Shown: positions 24,880 through 34,416, numbered from the stretch's first letter. The stretch is DNA of 64,000 nucleotides from Methylobacterium sp. SyP6R (GCF_019216885.1 NZ_JAAQRC020000001.1:62001-126000), one strand, 5' to 3'. Translations and numbers: made by a program. The notes: a model not told the origin generated them from the letters alone.

Positions 24880-26507
24880 TGAAGCGAGCGGCGATCTACG
24901 CGCGGTTCTCTACGGACCTCCAGAACGAGCGCTCTGTAGAGGATCAGGTCGCGATCTGCCGTGCCTACGCGCAACGAGAGGGCTTCGCAGTCGTCGCTAC
25001 TTACTGCGATCGGGCGAAGTCCGGTGCTTCGATCCTCGGTCGCGACGGCTTGATCAGCCTCATGGCTCAAGCCAGGGAGCGCGCCTTCGATGCGGTGATC
25101 GTCGAGCACTCCGATCGTCTCGCCCGGTCCATGAGAGACACCGGCGATCTGTTCGACCGCTTCACCTTTCTCGGGATCGAACTCCGGTCCGTCCATAGCG
25201 GCGGCAAGCTGGATGCGACCATGGCAGGCCTCTTCGGCCTAGTCGGGCAGATGCAGCGTGAGGAGGGCGCCAAGAAGGTACGTCGGGGCATGGCCGGCGT
25301 CATCCGAAGCGGGCGGCACGCCGGAGGCCGAGCCTACGGCTACCGACCCGTGCCCGGGCAACGGGGTGAACTCGCTATCGACGAGGCCGAGGCGGCGATC
25401 GTCCGGCGCGTTCTCACGGAATACGCCAACGGCCGCCAGCCTCGCGACATCGCCTCGGACCTGAACCGGGAAGGCGTGCCCCCTCCCCGCGGCCGTCGCT
25501 GGAACGCCTCGACCATCAATGGCAACTCGGCACGGGGAACGGGGCTCGTCTTCAACGAGCTGTATGTGGGGCGGATCGTCTGGAACAAGGTCCAGATGCT
25601 CAAGAACCCCGATACGGGCCGGCGCGTCTCAAGGCCGAACCCGAAGGAGCTGTGGCAAGCCGTCGAGGCCCCTCGCCTCCGCATCGTGTCTGATGATGTG
25701 TGGAACCGTGTCCGGGCCGTGAAGGCGACTAGGACCAACGACTATCCGCAATTCGTACGGCGGCAGCCCTACCTGCTCTCGGGCCTCCTACGCTGTCACG
25801 CCTGCGGCTCCGGCCTCTCGGTTCATGATCGGGACCATACCGGCAAGACGCGGGTTCGGTGCTCGGCTGTGCGGGAAAGTGGATGCTGCGACAACCGCCG
25901 TATCGTCTACCTGCCCCTGATCGAGCAGGCCGTGGTGTCCGGCATGGAGGACGCGCTGCGTGACCGCCGGCTGATCCACATCTACGTGTCGCGCTACAAC
26001 GAGGCTCGGCGGCGTCTGGCATCGGGCTGCGGCGGCGAACGGACCAAGCTCGAAGGCCGGCTGAAGGCCCTTGAGGCGGAGCACGCCCGGCTGATGAGTG
26101 GCTATCTGAAGGGCTTCGTTACCGAGGCCGACGCTGCGGCGCGCTTGCCGACGATCAAGTCAGAGCAGGCGACCCTGGAGATCGAGCTTGCCCAGCTGTT
26201 CGACACGCCCAACCTGCTCACGATCGAGGAGAACGTCGTCACCAGCTACCTGGCGCAGATCAAGGATCTCTCGGGGAGGTTGAGCGACCATGCAAGGACG
26301 ACCGACGAGGCGAGCCGCCATCTCGTGCAGACGTTCCGAGGCCTTATCGAGACCGTCACGGTCCTGCCCGGCGCGCGTCGTCAAGGCATAGAGGTCGAGG
26401 TGAAAGGCCGCCTATCAGCTTTAGTTGCCCAAGGGCGGCCGCAAACCCTTAGTGGGGTTTTAGTGGTAGCGGAGGAGGGATTTGAACCCCCGACACAAGG
26501 ATTATGA
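24879..26507 (+). CDS. Large serine recombinase (integrase)
   Basis: A 542-aa large serine recombinase. The N-terminal catalytic domain has AAIYARFSTDLQNERSVEDQ with the nucleophilic Ser at position 11, DRLARSMRD, and the long helix. The recombinase domain follows (GGRAYGYRPVPGQRGELAID; DIASDLNREGVPPPRG). The zinc ribbon is CHACGSGL ... CSAVRESGCC. A coiled-coil segment (RRLASGCGG to LAQLFDTPNLL) is also present. It should integrate and, with a partner, excise the element. The last codons (VAEEGFEPPTQGL) are translated from a tRNA 3' half in antisense, so the gene ends inside the attachment site. Confidence 0.9.
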   Translation: MKRAAIYARFSTDLQNERSVEDQVAICRAYAQREGFAVVATYCDRAKSGASILGRDGLISLMAQARERAFDAVIVEHSDRLARSMRDTGDLFDRFTFLGIELRSVHSGGKLDATMAGLFGLVGQMQREEGAKKVRRGMAGVIRSGRHAGGRAYGYRPVPGQRGELAIDEAEAAIVRRVLTEYANGRQPRDIASDLNREGVPPPRGRRWNASTINGNSARGTGLVFNELYVGRIVWNKVQMLKNPDTGRRVSRPNPKELWQAVEAPRLRIVSDDVWNRVRAVKATRTNDYPQFVRRQPYLLSGLLRCHACGSGLSVHDRDHTGKTRVRCSAVRESGCCDNRRIVYLPLIEQAVVSGMEDALRDRRLIHIYVSRYNEARRRLASGCGGERTKLEGRLKALEAEHARLMSGYLKGFVTEADAAARLPTIKSEQATLEIELAQLFDTPNLLTIEENVVTSYLAQIKDLSGRLSDHARTTDEASRHLVQTFRGLIETVTVLPGARRQGIEVEVKGRLSALVAQGRPQTLSGVLVVAEEGFEPPTQGL

Positions 26508-26509
26508 TC
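26464..26509 (-). other. 3' half of a CAT-anticodon tRNA; attachment-site remnant
   Basis: On the minus strand the segment reads from an anticodon loop TCATAA through a T arm (GGGGGTTCAAATCCCTC) to CTCCGCTACCA. Counting back from the T stem gives anticodon CAT with U33, as in elongator tRNA-Met of alphaproteobacteria. The 5' half is not recognisable in the following bases, and no 5' acceptor strand (AGCGGAG) was found. It overlaps the integrase 3' end and is most simply the att site of the element or a displaced 3' end. Confidence 0.7.
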
Positions 26510-26756
26510 TGAGCTGAAAGCCCCCTACCCTGCTGATCGGACAGAGCTTTTTTCCAGCTGCGCTAGGAGCGCGCTAGATCTCCTATATGAGCTACAAGGC
26601 CGCTGCTGGCATTCGAGCAGCCAGGCCGACGGGAGTGCTGTTTGCGAATTCCGTTAAACGGAAGCGCGGGTAATCGATAAGGGCGATTACCCCGAGCACT
26701 CCCCGGTCAATGTGGCCGGCTGGCGCCGCAAGCATACGTCGGAGTGACTGGTGCTA
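26510..26756. other. Non-coding, tRNA-like debris
   Basis: No gene seen. The minus strand has tRNA-like words (TAGCGCAGCTGG and TGTAGCTCATATAGG) but they do not fold with the neighbouring 3' half. The bases around 26650-26695 hold an inverted pair (GGTAATCGATAAGGGCGATTACC). Confidence 0.35.
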
Positions 26757-27039
26757 ACCCACCCCTCCCAACCCGTTTCGGGCACTCAACCTCGGTGCCG
26801 ACGGGAGCAATGGGAGCGCCGATGACGGCCAGCGGGGCATCAAGCAGCAGAGCGCGTTCGTCCACGACGATGCCGCCGGGCGTCAGGGAACTACCAGGCG
26901 GCAGTAGCGCGTATGAAGTTGCCAGACGATTGGCATTTGAGCGCTGGGGGAGGCGACGGACCTTCGGGTCGTTTGAGCGGGCGACCGCGATCAGTCCCGC
27001 CTCGATGCTGTAGGCGTCGTCGCGCAGGGCCTCGGGTCG
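26757..27039 (-). pseudogene. Degraded DUF4142-like gene
   Basis: A minus-strand frame without a start codon reads EALRDDAYSIEAGLIAVARS, NDPKVRRL, then LLPPGSSLTPGGIVVDERAL and LLDAPLAVIGAPIAP. The first parts are the pattern of DUF4142 proteins (ferritin-like helical bundle; SIEAG...AVARS.DPKVR). The upstream side is blocked by a TAA near 27040 and the C-terminal half has lost the pattern. Probably a host gene cut by the insertion of the element next door. The plus-strand frame over it (26744-27013) has no support. Confidence 0.4.
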
Positions 27040-27473
27040 TTAACGTTAGGAAACACAGCGGGGGCCATCGAGGCTGGAAGCCTGTGCCTAGACCGAACCG
27101 AGGCCGGCGATGCCGAAACCCTGGCTGGTTGCCATGAGATGAAGACGCATGGTTACGTCGATAATGTCCTACAGGTGCATGACAGGCCAGAGCCCCAGGG
27201 CGGTTACGCCAGATTAAAAGACAAAATAATTTGGAAACGTCATATTTTCAATTATCGTGGGAAATCAAGGTATCTTAAGGCGTGCCCCTCATTCACGAGT
27301 CCGTGAACCTCATTCTATCAGTCACATTCAAGCTAAAGCGTGCCGGCACGTGTCACTCCTTGTCGCATCGCTCCTACGGGCTGCCGCGGATCGCGGGAAC
27401 GATATCGTTTACCAAATGTTGGAGCGTCGAATCTTGATGCCATGCCGATGCGGCTTCCAACCCGAGCGATCCC
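27040..27473. other. Non-coding stretch
   Basis: About 430 bases without a supported gene. An imperfect palindrome (TTCACGAGTCCGTGAA, near 27293) precedes the phospholipase-like gene and may be regulatory. Confidence 0.4.
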
Positions 27474-27848
27474 ATGCGCTGCTTCTGTGTTGCTGCCCTG
27501 TTCATGCCCCTGATCGCTGTCTCCTTTGCAGCGTCCGCCCGAGCTCAAGATGTCCCGAGCCAAACAATGCGGACGAAGATGCTGATCCACGGCAACTATT
27601 GCGGGCCTGGGAACAACGGCCCGGGCATGAAGCCTGTGGACGCGCTCGACGCCGCTTGCATGCGTCACGATGCGTGCACGCCAGACTTCGGGCTACCGGC
27701 TTGCGGCTGCCATCGTCAACTCAAGCGGGACGCCAGCCTCATTGCTGCTAGCCCTCGCCAGCCCCAGGATATCCGGATACTGGCCAGTCTCATCGCGCAG
27801 GGAAGCGATTTGATGATGTGCCGCGATGGCCTTGCGCTAGGACATTAA
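27474..27848 (+). CDS. Secreted phospholipase A2-like protein
   Basis: A 124-aa protein with a signal peptide (FMPLIAVSFAASARAQ). The mature part has the bacterial/animal PLA2 signature: HGNYCGPGN at residues 39-47 (Ca2+ loop) and ACMRHDAC at 61-68 with the catalytic His65-Asp66 pair, followed by CGCHRQL. PLA2 hydrolyses the sn-2 ester of phospholipids in a Ca2+-dependent way. It stands alone and is secreted or periplasmic. The start ATG 27474 is chosen because it opens the signal peptide; the upstream frame from 27257 is unrelated. Confidence 0.75.
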   Translation: MRCFCVAALFMPLIAVSFAASARAQDVPSQTMRTKMLIHGNYCGPGNNGPGMKPVDALDAACMRHDACTPDFGLPACGCHRQLKRDASLIAASPRQPQDIRILASLIAQGSDLMMCRDGLALGH

Positions 27849-28032
27849 ACCGGATCGGACATAGACACTCGGCCAGATTTCTGTCCAATGCAGGCGGAGC
27901 GCGGGGGGCAATAACCCCCGCGGAGAGCGACAAGCTCGTTTGCATGACCCGGACAGGCCGGGCCGGTCGCAGCGGGGTAGCGCCCAAAGTCCGCTTGTGT
28001 GCGGCAATTGCTGTTCAAGCAGACGGCAAGCG

Positions 28033-28683
28033 TCAGGGGCGACAGTTCCTAAGGAAGAACTCGGTGGTGCGCTTTAGTGTCTCACGTTTGACATGGGTCA
28101 GTTCGGCCCGCTCCAGCCCCAGGACTGCGCGGTCCACTGGCGGGCGAATAGTTAGATTGAGAAAGCATTCTGCAGCGAAGCGCGTATCAGGGACAGTAAT
28201 CTCACCAGACTCAACAGCTTGCTCGAGGCATCTCTCAATTATGGAGTGAAGCCGTGTCTGCCCGAAGTCGTTCATCAACAGAGCAAATTGCGGGAAGCGG
28301 AGCGCCTCGGCCGTAATAACTCGCTGGAACGCGATGACGTCCGGTGTCAGGGCGACCTTCAGCGACGCGAGTGCGATCCGGTGCAGGCACTCGCTTGCCG
28401 ATCCAAAATAACCCGCCTCACGCTCGATGGCGGGTATACGCTCCTCGATGAAGCGAAGACAGACGGCCTCGAACAGATCGGCTTTTGAACTGAACCGGAC
28501 GTAGAAGGTCTTTTTCGAGACTCCAGCGGCTGCAGAGATACCGTCGATGCTGGCAGCCTCGAACCCCTCGGCGAGGAAGATAGGCATCGCGGCATTGAGG
28601 ATGCGCAGGGTCGCATCGCCCTCTGTCCCACGTGCTGGTCGCCCAAGGCGCCGACCGCGCGCCGGTGTCGTCTCATTTAGCAT
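28033..28683 (-). CDS. TetR/AcrR-family regulator of the efflux operon
   Basis: A 216-aa protein. The N-terminal helix-turn-helix reads ILNAAMPIFLAEGFEAASID and GISAAAGVSKKTFYVRFSSK. The C-terminal ligand domain resembles the AefR-like type (AECFLNLTIRPPVDRAVLG). It is divergent from the emrAB-type operon that starts at 28870; the 186-bp gap probably contains shared promoters and its operator. Repression relieved by a toxic compound is the expected mode. Confidence 0.85.
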   Translation of the reverse strand: MLNETTPARGRRLGRPARGTEGDATLRILNAAMPIFLAEGFEAASIDGISAAAGVSKKTFYVRFSSKADLFEAVCLRFIEERIPAIEREAGYFGSASECLHRIALASLKVALTPDVIAFQRVITAEALRFPQFALLMNDFGQTRLHSIIERCLEQAVESGEITVPDTRFAAECFLNLTIRPPVDRAVLGLERAELTHVKRETLKRTTEFFLRNCRP

Positions 28684-28869
28684 GATCTGCCGCTATTCGA
28701 TGTCTGTGAAAACGTAGCAGGAGTTTTTTGGAAAGGAAGCGCTCCGCACGGCCGAGACCAATTTTACGTCTGCGATACCGATACCGTCGCCTCAAAGGCA
28801 GTTGCGCGCGACCAAACGCCGTTATAAGGAACGATTACGTTCTATTTTTGCTCTCAGAATGGCAGCGCG

Positions 28870-30180
28870 ATGGCCCAAGGTGGACAGGACACGGGGTCGG
28901 TAACGGATGCCGAAGCCTACCGGCGCGAGGCGGACCCCCATGGATCGAACGAGGACCGCCGGGGCCCGAATCAGGATCGTGGTACGTCGGACGGCAACGG
29001 AGAAGTGGTGACGGACGGAGACGCCAAGGCGTCGTCGCCCCTGAAGAAGACATGGGTGAAGGTACTTCTCTCCTTAATCGTGATCGCGGCCCTCGTGGGG
29101 GGCGGCATCTGGGCATGGCGGTACTGGACCGTCGGGCGCTTCATTCAGGAAACCAACAACGCCTACATCAAGGCCGACCAGGTGACGATCTCGCCTCAGG
29201 TGTCTGGTTACGTCGCCTCGCTCCCGGTCTCCGCTAATCAAGTGGTTATAGCGGGCCAGATCCTGATGACTATCGACGATGGCGAGGCCCAGGCGAGACT
29301 CAGGGAGCAGCAGGCCCAGGTCGTCGTGCGCCAAGCCGACGTCGCCCGCGCGGAGACCGAACTCTCGCGACAGCAAGCGCAGATTGACCAAGCCAAGGCG
29401 CAGCTCTCCGCCTCGCAAGTCACTGCCAAGTTTTCTGCTGAGCAAGTGCGTCGCTACAAGCCCCTTGCAGCATCCGGTGCCGACACCGTGGAGAAGCTCG
29501 ATCAGTATCGCAGCCAAGCCGAGCAGAACGACGCGCAGGTCGAGGTCAACAAGGCTCAGTTGCTATCGGCTAATAAACAAGTCGATACCCTGAAGGCCGC
29601 AGTTTTGCAGGCCAAGGCCGCCGTAGATCAGGCCCGCGCTGGGTTGCTTCGGGCTCAGATTGACATCGGCCACGCCACGATCAAAAGCCCTATAGCGGGT
29701 AGGATCGGCGACCTAACTGCTCGGGTCGGCCAGTACGTTCAGGCCAGCACGCGCTTGATGAGCGTCGTGCCAGTCGACGATCTTTACATTGACGCGAACT
29801 TTAAGGAGACCCAGGTCGGCCTGATGCGGATCGGTCAGCCGGTGACGATCTCGGTCGATGCCCTCTCTGGGAGGGATCTGCAGGGGCGCGTGGCTAGCTT
29901 CTCGCCGGGCACCGGCGCGCAGTTCGCGCTGATCCCGCCGGAGAACGCCACGGGCAACTTCACCAAGATCGTGCAGCGCGTCCCCGTGCGCATCCGGTTC
30001 AAGGCGGGTGCGGAGGCCCGCAAGGTTCTGGTCCCCGGCCTATCTGTCGTTGTCTCAGTCGATACGCGTGCCGCACGCGCGGAGGAGGAGGAAGACGATG
30101 AGCCGGCCGAGGAGCCCGTGGCGCAGGTGGGCCCGGGTGGACAGGTCGGCCGTTCGCGCTCGGCGGGCGCTAAGCCATGA
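28870..30180 (+). CDS. HlyD/EmrA-family membrane fusion protein
   Basis: A 436-aa periplasmic adaptor. It has a polar N-terminal segment (about 60 residues), one transmembrane helix (LLSLIVIAALVGGGIWAWRY) and the lipoyl half (NNAYIKADQVTISPQVSGYV). Next come a long alpha-hairpin (LREQQAQVVVRQADVARAET to AKAAVDQARAGLLRAQ), the second lipoyl half (TIKSPIAGRIGDLTARVGQY) and beta-barrel (YIDANFKETQVGLMRIGQPV). It connects the MFS pump to the outer-membrane channel. The stop overlaps the pump start by four bases. The C-terminus is extended and acidic (AEEEEDDEPAEE). Confidence 0.9.
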   Translation: MAQGGQDTGSVTDAEAYRREADPHGSNEDRRGPNQDRGTSDGNGEVVTDGDAKASSPLKKTWVKVLLSLIVIAALVGGGIWAWRYWTVGRFIQETNNAYIKADQVTISPQVSGYVASLPVSANQVVIAGQILMTIDDGEAQARLREQQAQVVVRQADVARAETELSRQQAQIDQAKAQLSASQVTAKFSAEQVRRYKPLAASGADTVEKLDQYRSQAEQNDAQVEVNKAQLLSANKQVDTLKAAVLQAKAAVDQARAGLLRAQIDIGHATIKSPIAGRIGDLTARVGQYVQASTRLMSVVPVDDLYIDANFKETQVGLMRIGQPVTISVDALSGRDLQGRVASFSPGTGAQFALIPPENATGNFTKIVQRVPVRIRFKAGAEARKVLVPGLSVVVSVDTRAARAEEEEDDEPAEEPVAQVGPGGQVGRSRSAGAKP

Positions 30181-31724
30181 GCGGACACCCTACCCCGCCG
30201 GCCAAGGCCGATGCCGCCGCCTGGCTCGCGGTTGCGGCCGGGACCATCGGCGCTCTGATGGCGACCCTCGACACCTCCATCGTCAACGCGGCCCTACCGA
30301 CCATCCAGGGAGAGGTTGGCGCCAGCGGCTCTGAGGGAACCTGGATCTCAACGGCTTACCTTGTCGCAGAGATCATTATCATCCCACTGACGGGATGGCT
30401 CGAACGCGTATTCGGCCTGCGCAACTTCCTCGTCGCTTGCACGATCCTGTTCGTCGGGTTCTCAGTGCTGTGCGGCGTCGCAACAAATCTCGATATGATG
30501 ATTATCGGTCGCGTCGGCCAGGGCGTAGCCGGCGGTGGCATGATCCCGACAGCGCTCACCATCGTCGCCACCCGTCTGCCGCCGGACAAGCAGCCCGTCG
30601 GCGTCGCCCTGTTCGGCATGACGGCGGTGCTCGGGCCGGTCGTCGGTCCCATCATTGGAGGCTGGCTCACCGAAAATGCGAGCTGGCACTATCTGTTCTT
30701 CATTAACGTCCCCATCGGCCTCGGCCTCCTCGTGCTTCTGTTTGTCGGCCTGCCACACCAGAAAGCCCATCCGGCGCAAGTACTCGAAGGCGACTGGTTT
30801 GGCATTATCGGCCTCGTCATCGGCCTCGGTTGCCTCACTGTGGTGCTAGAGGACGGGCAGCGTGAGCAGTGGTTCGCCTCAAACCTCATCATCTCGCTGA
30901 GCGTTGCTGCAACCTTCGGATTTATCCTGCTCGCCATCGGGCAGTTCACCGCGAAGGCACCCGTCATCGACATGAGCATCCTGCGCACGCGAGCGTTCGG
31001 CAGCGTGTTCTTGATGAGCTTCGCCGTTGGCGGCGGACTTTACGGCATCCTCTACCTGATCCCCCAGTTCCTCTCGCAGGTCCCACACTACAACGCTGAG
31101 CAGGCTGGCCATATCGTGCTGCTGTCAGGGGTCCCAACCCTTATGATGCTACCGTTCTTCCCCCTCCTTATCCGGGTGATCGACGTACGGTTCGCAGTAG
31201 CCCTCGGCCTGGTCTTCTACGGCTGGAGCTGCTTCCTCGATTCCGGCCTTACCACCGAGGATGCCGGCGGCCAGTTCGTGGTCTCACAGCTCCTGCGCGG
31301 GGTCGGACAGGGCTTCGCGCTGCTATTCCTCAACCAGGCCGCAACGAGTTCCGTCCCGCCCGAAAAGGCGAACGACGCCTCCGGCCTATTCAACGGAGCA
31401 CGCAACCTCGGCGGCTCTTTCGGCCTAGCCCTGATCACCACACTGCAGGAGCGACGCAGCGACCTCCATACGGACCGCCTGCTCGAATCCGTGAGCGCCA
31501 ATTCCGTTCTGGCGCAGGATCGCTTGAATGCGATGGGCGGTGCCGGCGGACCCGACGGCATGCGCCAAGCCCTCGCCGGCTTCAAGCAGGTCATCGACGC
31601 TCAGGCCCTGGTGATGACCTTCTCCGACTTGTTCTTCGTCTTCGGCGTGATCATGCTGGTCGTTATCCCGCTCGTCCTGTTCCTGCGTCCGCTGCCCAAG
31701 GGCGGCCCGGTCGCGATGCATTGA
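30177..31724 (+). CDS. EmrB-type MFS multidrug exporter (DHA2, 14 helices)
   Basis: A 515-aa inner-membrane protein with about 14 hydrophobic helices. Recognisable motifs: LMATLDTSIVNAALPTIQGE (motif D1 region), RVGQGVAGGGMIPTALTIV, and the antiporter motif C as LGPVVGPIIGGWLTE with ASWHYLFFINVPIGL. The C-terminal half has DASGLFNGARNLGGSFGLAL. It uses the proton gradient to export toxic compounds through the MFP and the outer-membrane factor of the same operon. Confidence 0.92.
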   Translation: MSGHPTPPAKADAAAWLAVAAGTIGALMATLDTSIVNAALPTIQGEVGASGSEGTWISTAYLVAEIIIIPLTGWLERVFGLRNFLVACTILFVGFSVLCGVATNLDMMIIGRVGQGVAGGGMIPTALTIVATRLPPDKQPVGVALFGMTAVLGPVVGPIIGGWLTENASWHYLFFINVPIGLGLLVLLFVGLPHQKAHPAQVLEGDWFGIIGLVIGLGCLTVVLEDGQREQWFASNLIISLSVAATFGFILLAIGQFTAKAPVIDMSILRTRAFGSVFLMSFAVGGGLYGILYLIPQFLSQVPHYNAEQAGHIVLLSGVPTLMMLPFFPLLIRVIDVRFAVALGLVFYGWSCFLDSGLTTEDAGGQFVVSQLLRGVGQGFALLFLNQAATSSVPPEKANDASGLFNGARNLGGSFGLALITTLQERRSDLHTDRLLESVSANSVLAQDRLNAMGGAGGPDGMRQALAGFKQVIDAQALVMTFSDLFFVFGVIMLVVIPLVLFLRPLPKGGPVAMH

Positions 31725-31731
31725 GCCCGCC

Positions 31732-33216
31732 ATGATCCCGAATACCCTTCTGCGGGGCATGCTGCCCTTGACGGCGGTCCTCCTCGGCGGGTGCGTCGTT
31801 GGCCCGGACTACGGGGGCCCACCGATTACGGCGCCACGCGCCGAGGCGGGTGCGCCATTCATGCGCGGCGTCGCGGTTCGCAACGTCGTTGCCGTCGATC
31901 CGCCAGCCCGATGGTGGACAGCGTTGCGCGATCCGATTCTGAGCGATCTCGTCGAGGACGCCCTCGCCTCGAATACCAACGTGCAAATCGCGTCGGCACG
32001 GCTGCTCCAGTCCCGCGCCGTGCTCGGCCAGAGGACGGCCGCCCTTGCGCCCAGCATCTCGGCGAATACCTTCGCGCTGAACAACCAGCTGCCAGTTAGG
32101 GATTTCGTCGGGAGTGGCCTCGGCTCGGCCGGCGGTACGGTTCCCAAGTCGCTGAATATTGATCTCTACAACGCCACTTTCGACGCAACCTGGGAGATCG
32201 ATATCTTCGGCGGCAAGCAGCGCGCCATCGAGCAGGCCGTCGCCCAGGGCGAGGCAGCAGAAGCGGCCGTGGCCGACGCGCAGGTGCAAGTCGCGGCCGA
32301 GGTGGCGCAGTCCTACGTAACACTCCGCGGAGCCCAGAGGCGCCTCGCATTGACCCAACGTGCGGCCACGCTCCAGCGCGAGGCGGTAAGCCTCAGCCAG
32401 CAGCGGCTGGCCGGTGGCGCGGCCTCGTCGCTAGACGTGGAACGTTTGCGCACCCAATTCGAGACAACCTCCGCCCAAGCGCCGGTCTTCCAGGCGCAGA
32501 TCGACCAGTCTCTAAATCAGATCGCCGTGCTGGTCTCCCGTGAGCCGGGCGCCGTCGATGCCCTACTGAAACAGCCCCGTGCCGTGCCGATGCCACCGCG
32601 CGTGGTGGCCATCGGCGATCCTGGCGCCATGATCCGGAGGCGGCCGGACATCCGGCGGGCGGAGCGCCAACTCGCCGCCGCCAACGCCCAGATCGGTCAA
32701 TCCGTGGCGCGCCTGTTCCCGCGCGTGAACCTCATCGGCAACGCCGGTTGGGTCTCCCCCAACATCGGCTCCATCGGCTCGTTGGCGGCTTCGACCTACA
32801 ACCTTGGGCCGACGCTGTCTTGGAGCATCCTCGACTTCGGACGGACCCTTGCCCAAATCCGGCAATCCAAAGCGGGCGCTGACGAGGCGCTGGCCCAGTA
32901 CGAGCAGACCGTGCTGCAGGCGATGCAGGACGCCGAAACCTCGCTATCACGCTACGGCAACCAGCGCACCACCGTCGCCCGTCTGGCCCGGGCCAGCGCC
33001 TCGGCCGGCAAGGCCTCTATGCTGACCGACCAGCGCAACACGGCCGGCACGATAAGCACCATCGACCTCCTCGACGTCGAGCGCCAGCGCCTGCAGGCCG
33101 AACAGAGCCTCGCCCAGGCTCAGGCCGATTACACCACCGCCTACATCGCGCTTCAGAAGAGCCTTGGCCTTGGTTGGGGACTCGGTCCAGAGCGCGTTGC
33201 TCTCGAAATACAGTGA
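31732..33216 (+). CDS. Outer-membrane efflux lipoprotein (NodT/OprM type)
   Basis: A 494-aa protein with a lipobox (AVLLGGC, Cys21) followed by VVGPDYGGP, the usual start of NodT-family factors. Two repeated halves of the TolC fold are visible: NVQIASARLLQSRAVLGQRT ... VAQSYVTLRGAQRRLALTQR and RPDIRRAERQLAAANAQIGQ ... LAQAQADYTTAYIALQKSLG. It forms the outer-membrane channel for the EmrAB-like pump; it follows the pump gene by seven bases. Confidence 0.92.
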   Translation: MIPNTLLRGMLPLTAVLLGGCVVGPDYGGPPITAPRAEAGAPFMRGVAVRNVVAVDPPARWWTALRDPILSDLVEDALASNTNVQIASARLLQSRAVLGQRTAALAPSISANTFALNNQLPVRDFVGSGLGSAGGTVPKSLNIDLYNATFDATWEIDIFGGKQRAIEQAVAQGEAAEAAVADAQVQVAAEVAQSYVTLRGAQRRLALTQRAATLQREAVSLSQQRLAGGAASSLDVERLRTQFETTSAQAPVFQAQIDQSLNQIAVLVSREPGAVDALLKQPRAVPMPPRVVAIGDPGAMIRRRPDIRRAERQLAAANAQIGQSVARLFPRVNLIGNAGWVSPNIGSIGSLAASTYNLGPTLSWSILDFGRTLAQIRQSKAGADEALAQYEQTVLQAMQDAETSLSRYGNQRTTVARLARASASAGKASMLTDQRNTAGTISTIDLLDVERQRLQAEQSLAQAQADYTTAYIALQKSLGLGWGLGPERVALEIQ

Positions 33217-33897
33217 GCGCCCTCCCTCATCACCGGATCGCGTGTCCGACGCCCCCAGGGCACGCGGTGCGACGGTCGGCCCGTGCGAAGATCTTTCCCC
33301 GCAAGGGCCGACCGTTCAGCTCCATCGTCCCATGAGCGAGCGCATACGTAAGATCTTGTAGGATCGCTCGTCATACCCCCAGGATCGGCTGTTTCGACGA
33401 CACGGCTCAATACGGAGAGACGAAGGCTTTAGGATCCGTGAGGCGTAAACCTCAATGACCCGCAGGCGCTGATCTCCATCCACTGGCTTGTGTCGGACGT
33501 AGCCTTCCCAGAAATGGCGGGCATGACAGCACCTGGAACTGGCAGTTTTGACACGGTGCCGCGCGCCCGCGTGGCGCTAGTGCGCCCTTGCTATGAAGCC
33601 GACACACGATGCCCATGCAGATCGGTCGACAGGACTAGGCCATCATCAATTAGTTTACCTACGGAACAATCGGCCTGTGGTCGAATTAAAAGAAACGCAT
33701 TAGTTCCCTTTCGACATGTTTCAACGGGCTGAGCACGATGAAGTCAAGTAACAACCACTCGAATGAAATTTATATTTTATATCAAAATACATATTATATT
33801 TATCCTATAATTATCAATCACAATGATTGTTTTATTTTATCGGACTAATATGTTTTTCTAATAGTGGCTATCACAATCTCTCAAGGCAGAATATGCA
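33217..33897. other. Non-coding, with sharp change to AT-rich DNA
   Basis: No supported gene. The left part is GC-rich and holds the 70-bp repeat copy (33334-33403). From about 33640 the base composition becomes strongly AT-rich, marking the edge of acquired DNA. Confidence 0.5.
33334..33403 (+). repeat. 70-bp dispersed repeat, copy A
   Basis: Begins GAGCGAGCGCATACGTAAGA and ends TCGACGACAC. By hand it aligns without gaps to 41319-41388 with about 56 of 70 bases identical, same orientation. The middle (positions 37-48 of the repeat) is the divergent part; both ends are nearly identical. Confidence 0.7.
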
Positions 33898-34131
33898 ATG
33901 TCAAAGATCGATCAAACATCAAAAAAATCAAAATATTGTGAAGATAATCAGACTTTTTATCAGAAATATAACAAAGTACCAATATTTTTTATCATTTTAC
34001 TGATATTTGCAAGTTTGACGATTGGTGTTGTAATGTGTGTCTTGGGGCATTATAAAATTTTTACTGTTTTGCTAGTTTTTAATCTGATTTTATCTATCTT
34101 TCTTAGTGTAAATAAGGCTTGGCCAAAATAA
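33898..34131 (+). CDS. Small AT-rich membrane protein (77 aa)
   Basis: Polar N-terminus of about 25 residues (MSKIDQTSKKSKYCEDNQTF), then two adjacent hydrophobic helices (VPIFFIILLIFASLTIGVVM and FTVLLVFNLILSIFLS). Base composition is far below that of the host, so it was probably acquired recently. No family recognised. Confidence 0.5.
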   Translation: MSKIDQTSKKSKYCEDNQTFYQKYNKVPIFFIILLIFASLTIGVVMCVLGHYKIFTVLLVFNLILSIFLSVNKAWPK

Positions 34132-34416
34132 GTCATCGTTTAAATATATAAATAATGACTTAGGGAAAGCTGATTATTCTACACGAAGGGTGGCGAGTGG
34201 AATGCTAGTGAAGCTTTGGTATTTCCACCACGGATAGCTTGGCCCGTAGAGTCTGTCGGACGAACGTAGCCGGCCAAGCGTTTGGGGCGCTCACGACAAC
34301 TTTCGAGATCGGCGCGCGACGTGCCCCGAATCATTGAGCGCTGATTGTCCGTCTCCACGGGGCCTTCCCCCACCGTGGGCTGAACCGGCGGGGGAAGGCC
34401 TCGTGCCGGAGCCGCT

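Noticed and set aside
26464..26608. A complete tRNA gene, possibly with an insert
   Set aside because: tRNA-like words occur in both halves, but the acceptor and D stems cannot pair with the 3' half; only the 3' half is supported.
26744..27013. Plus-strand frame of 89 codons
   Set aside because: Its product is Ser/Arg/Pro-rich, while the minus strand reads as a degraded DUF4142-like protein.
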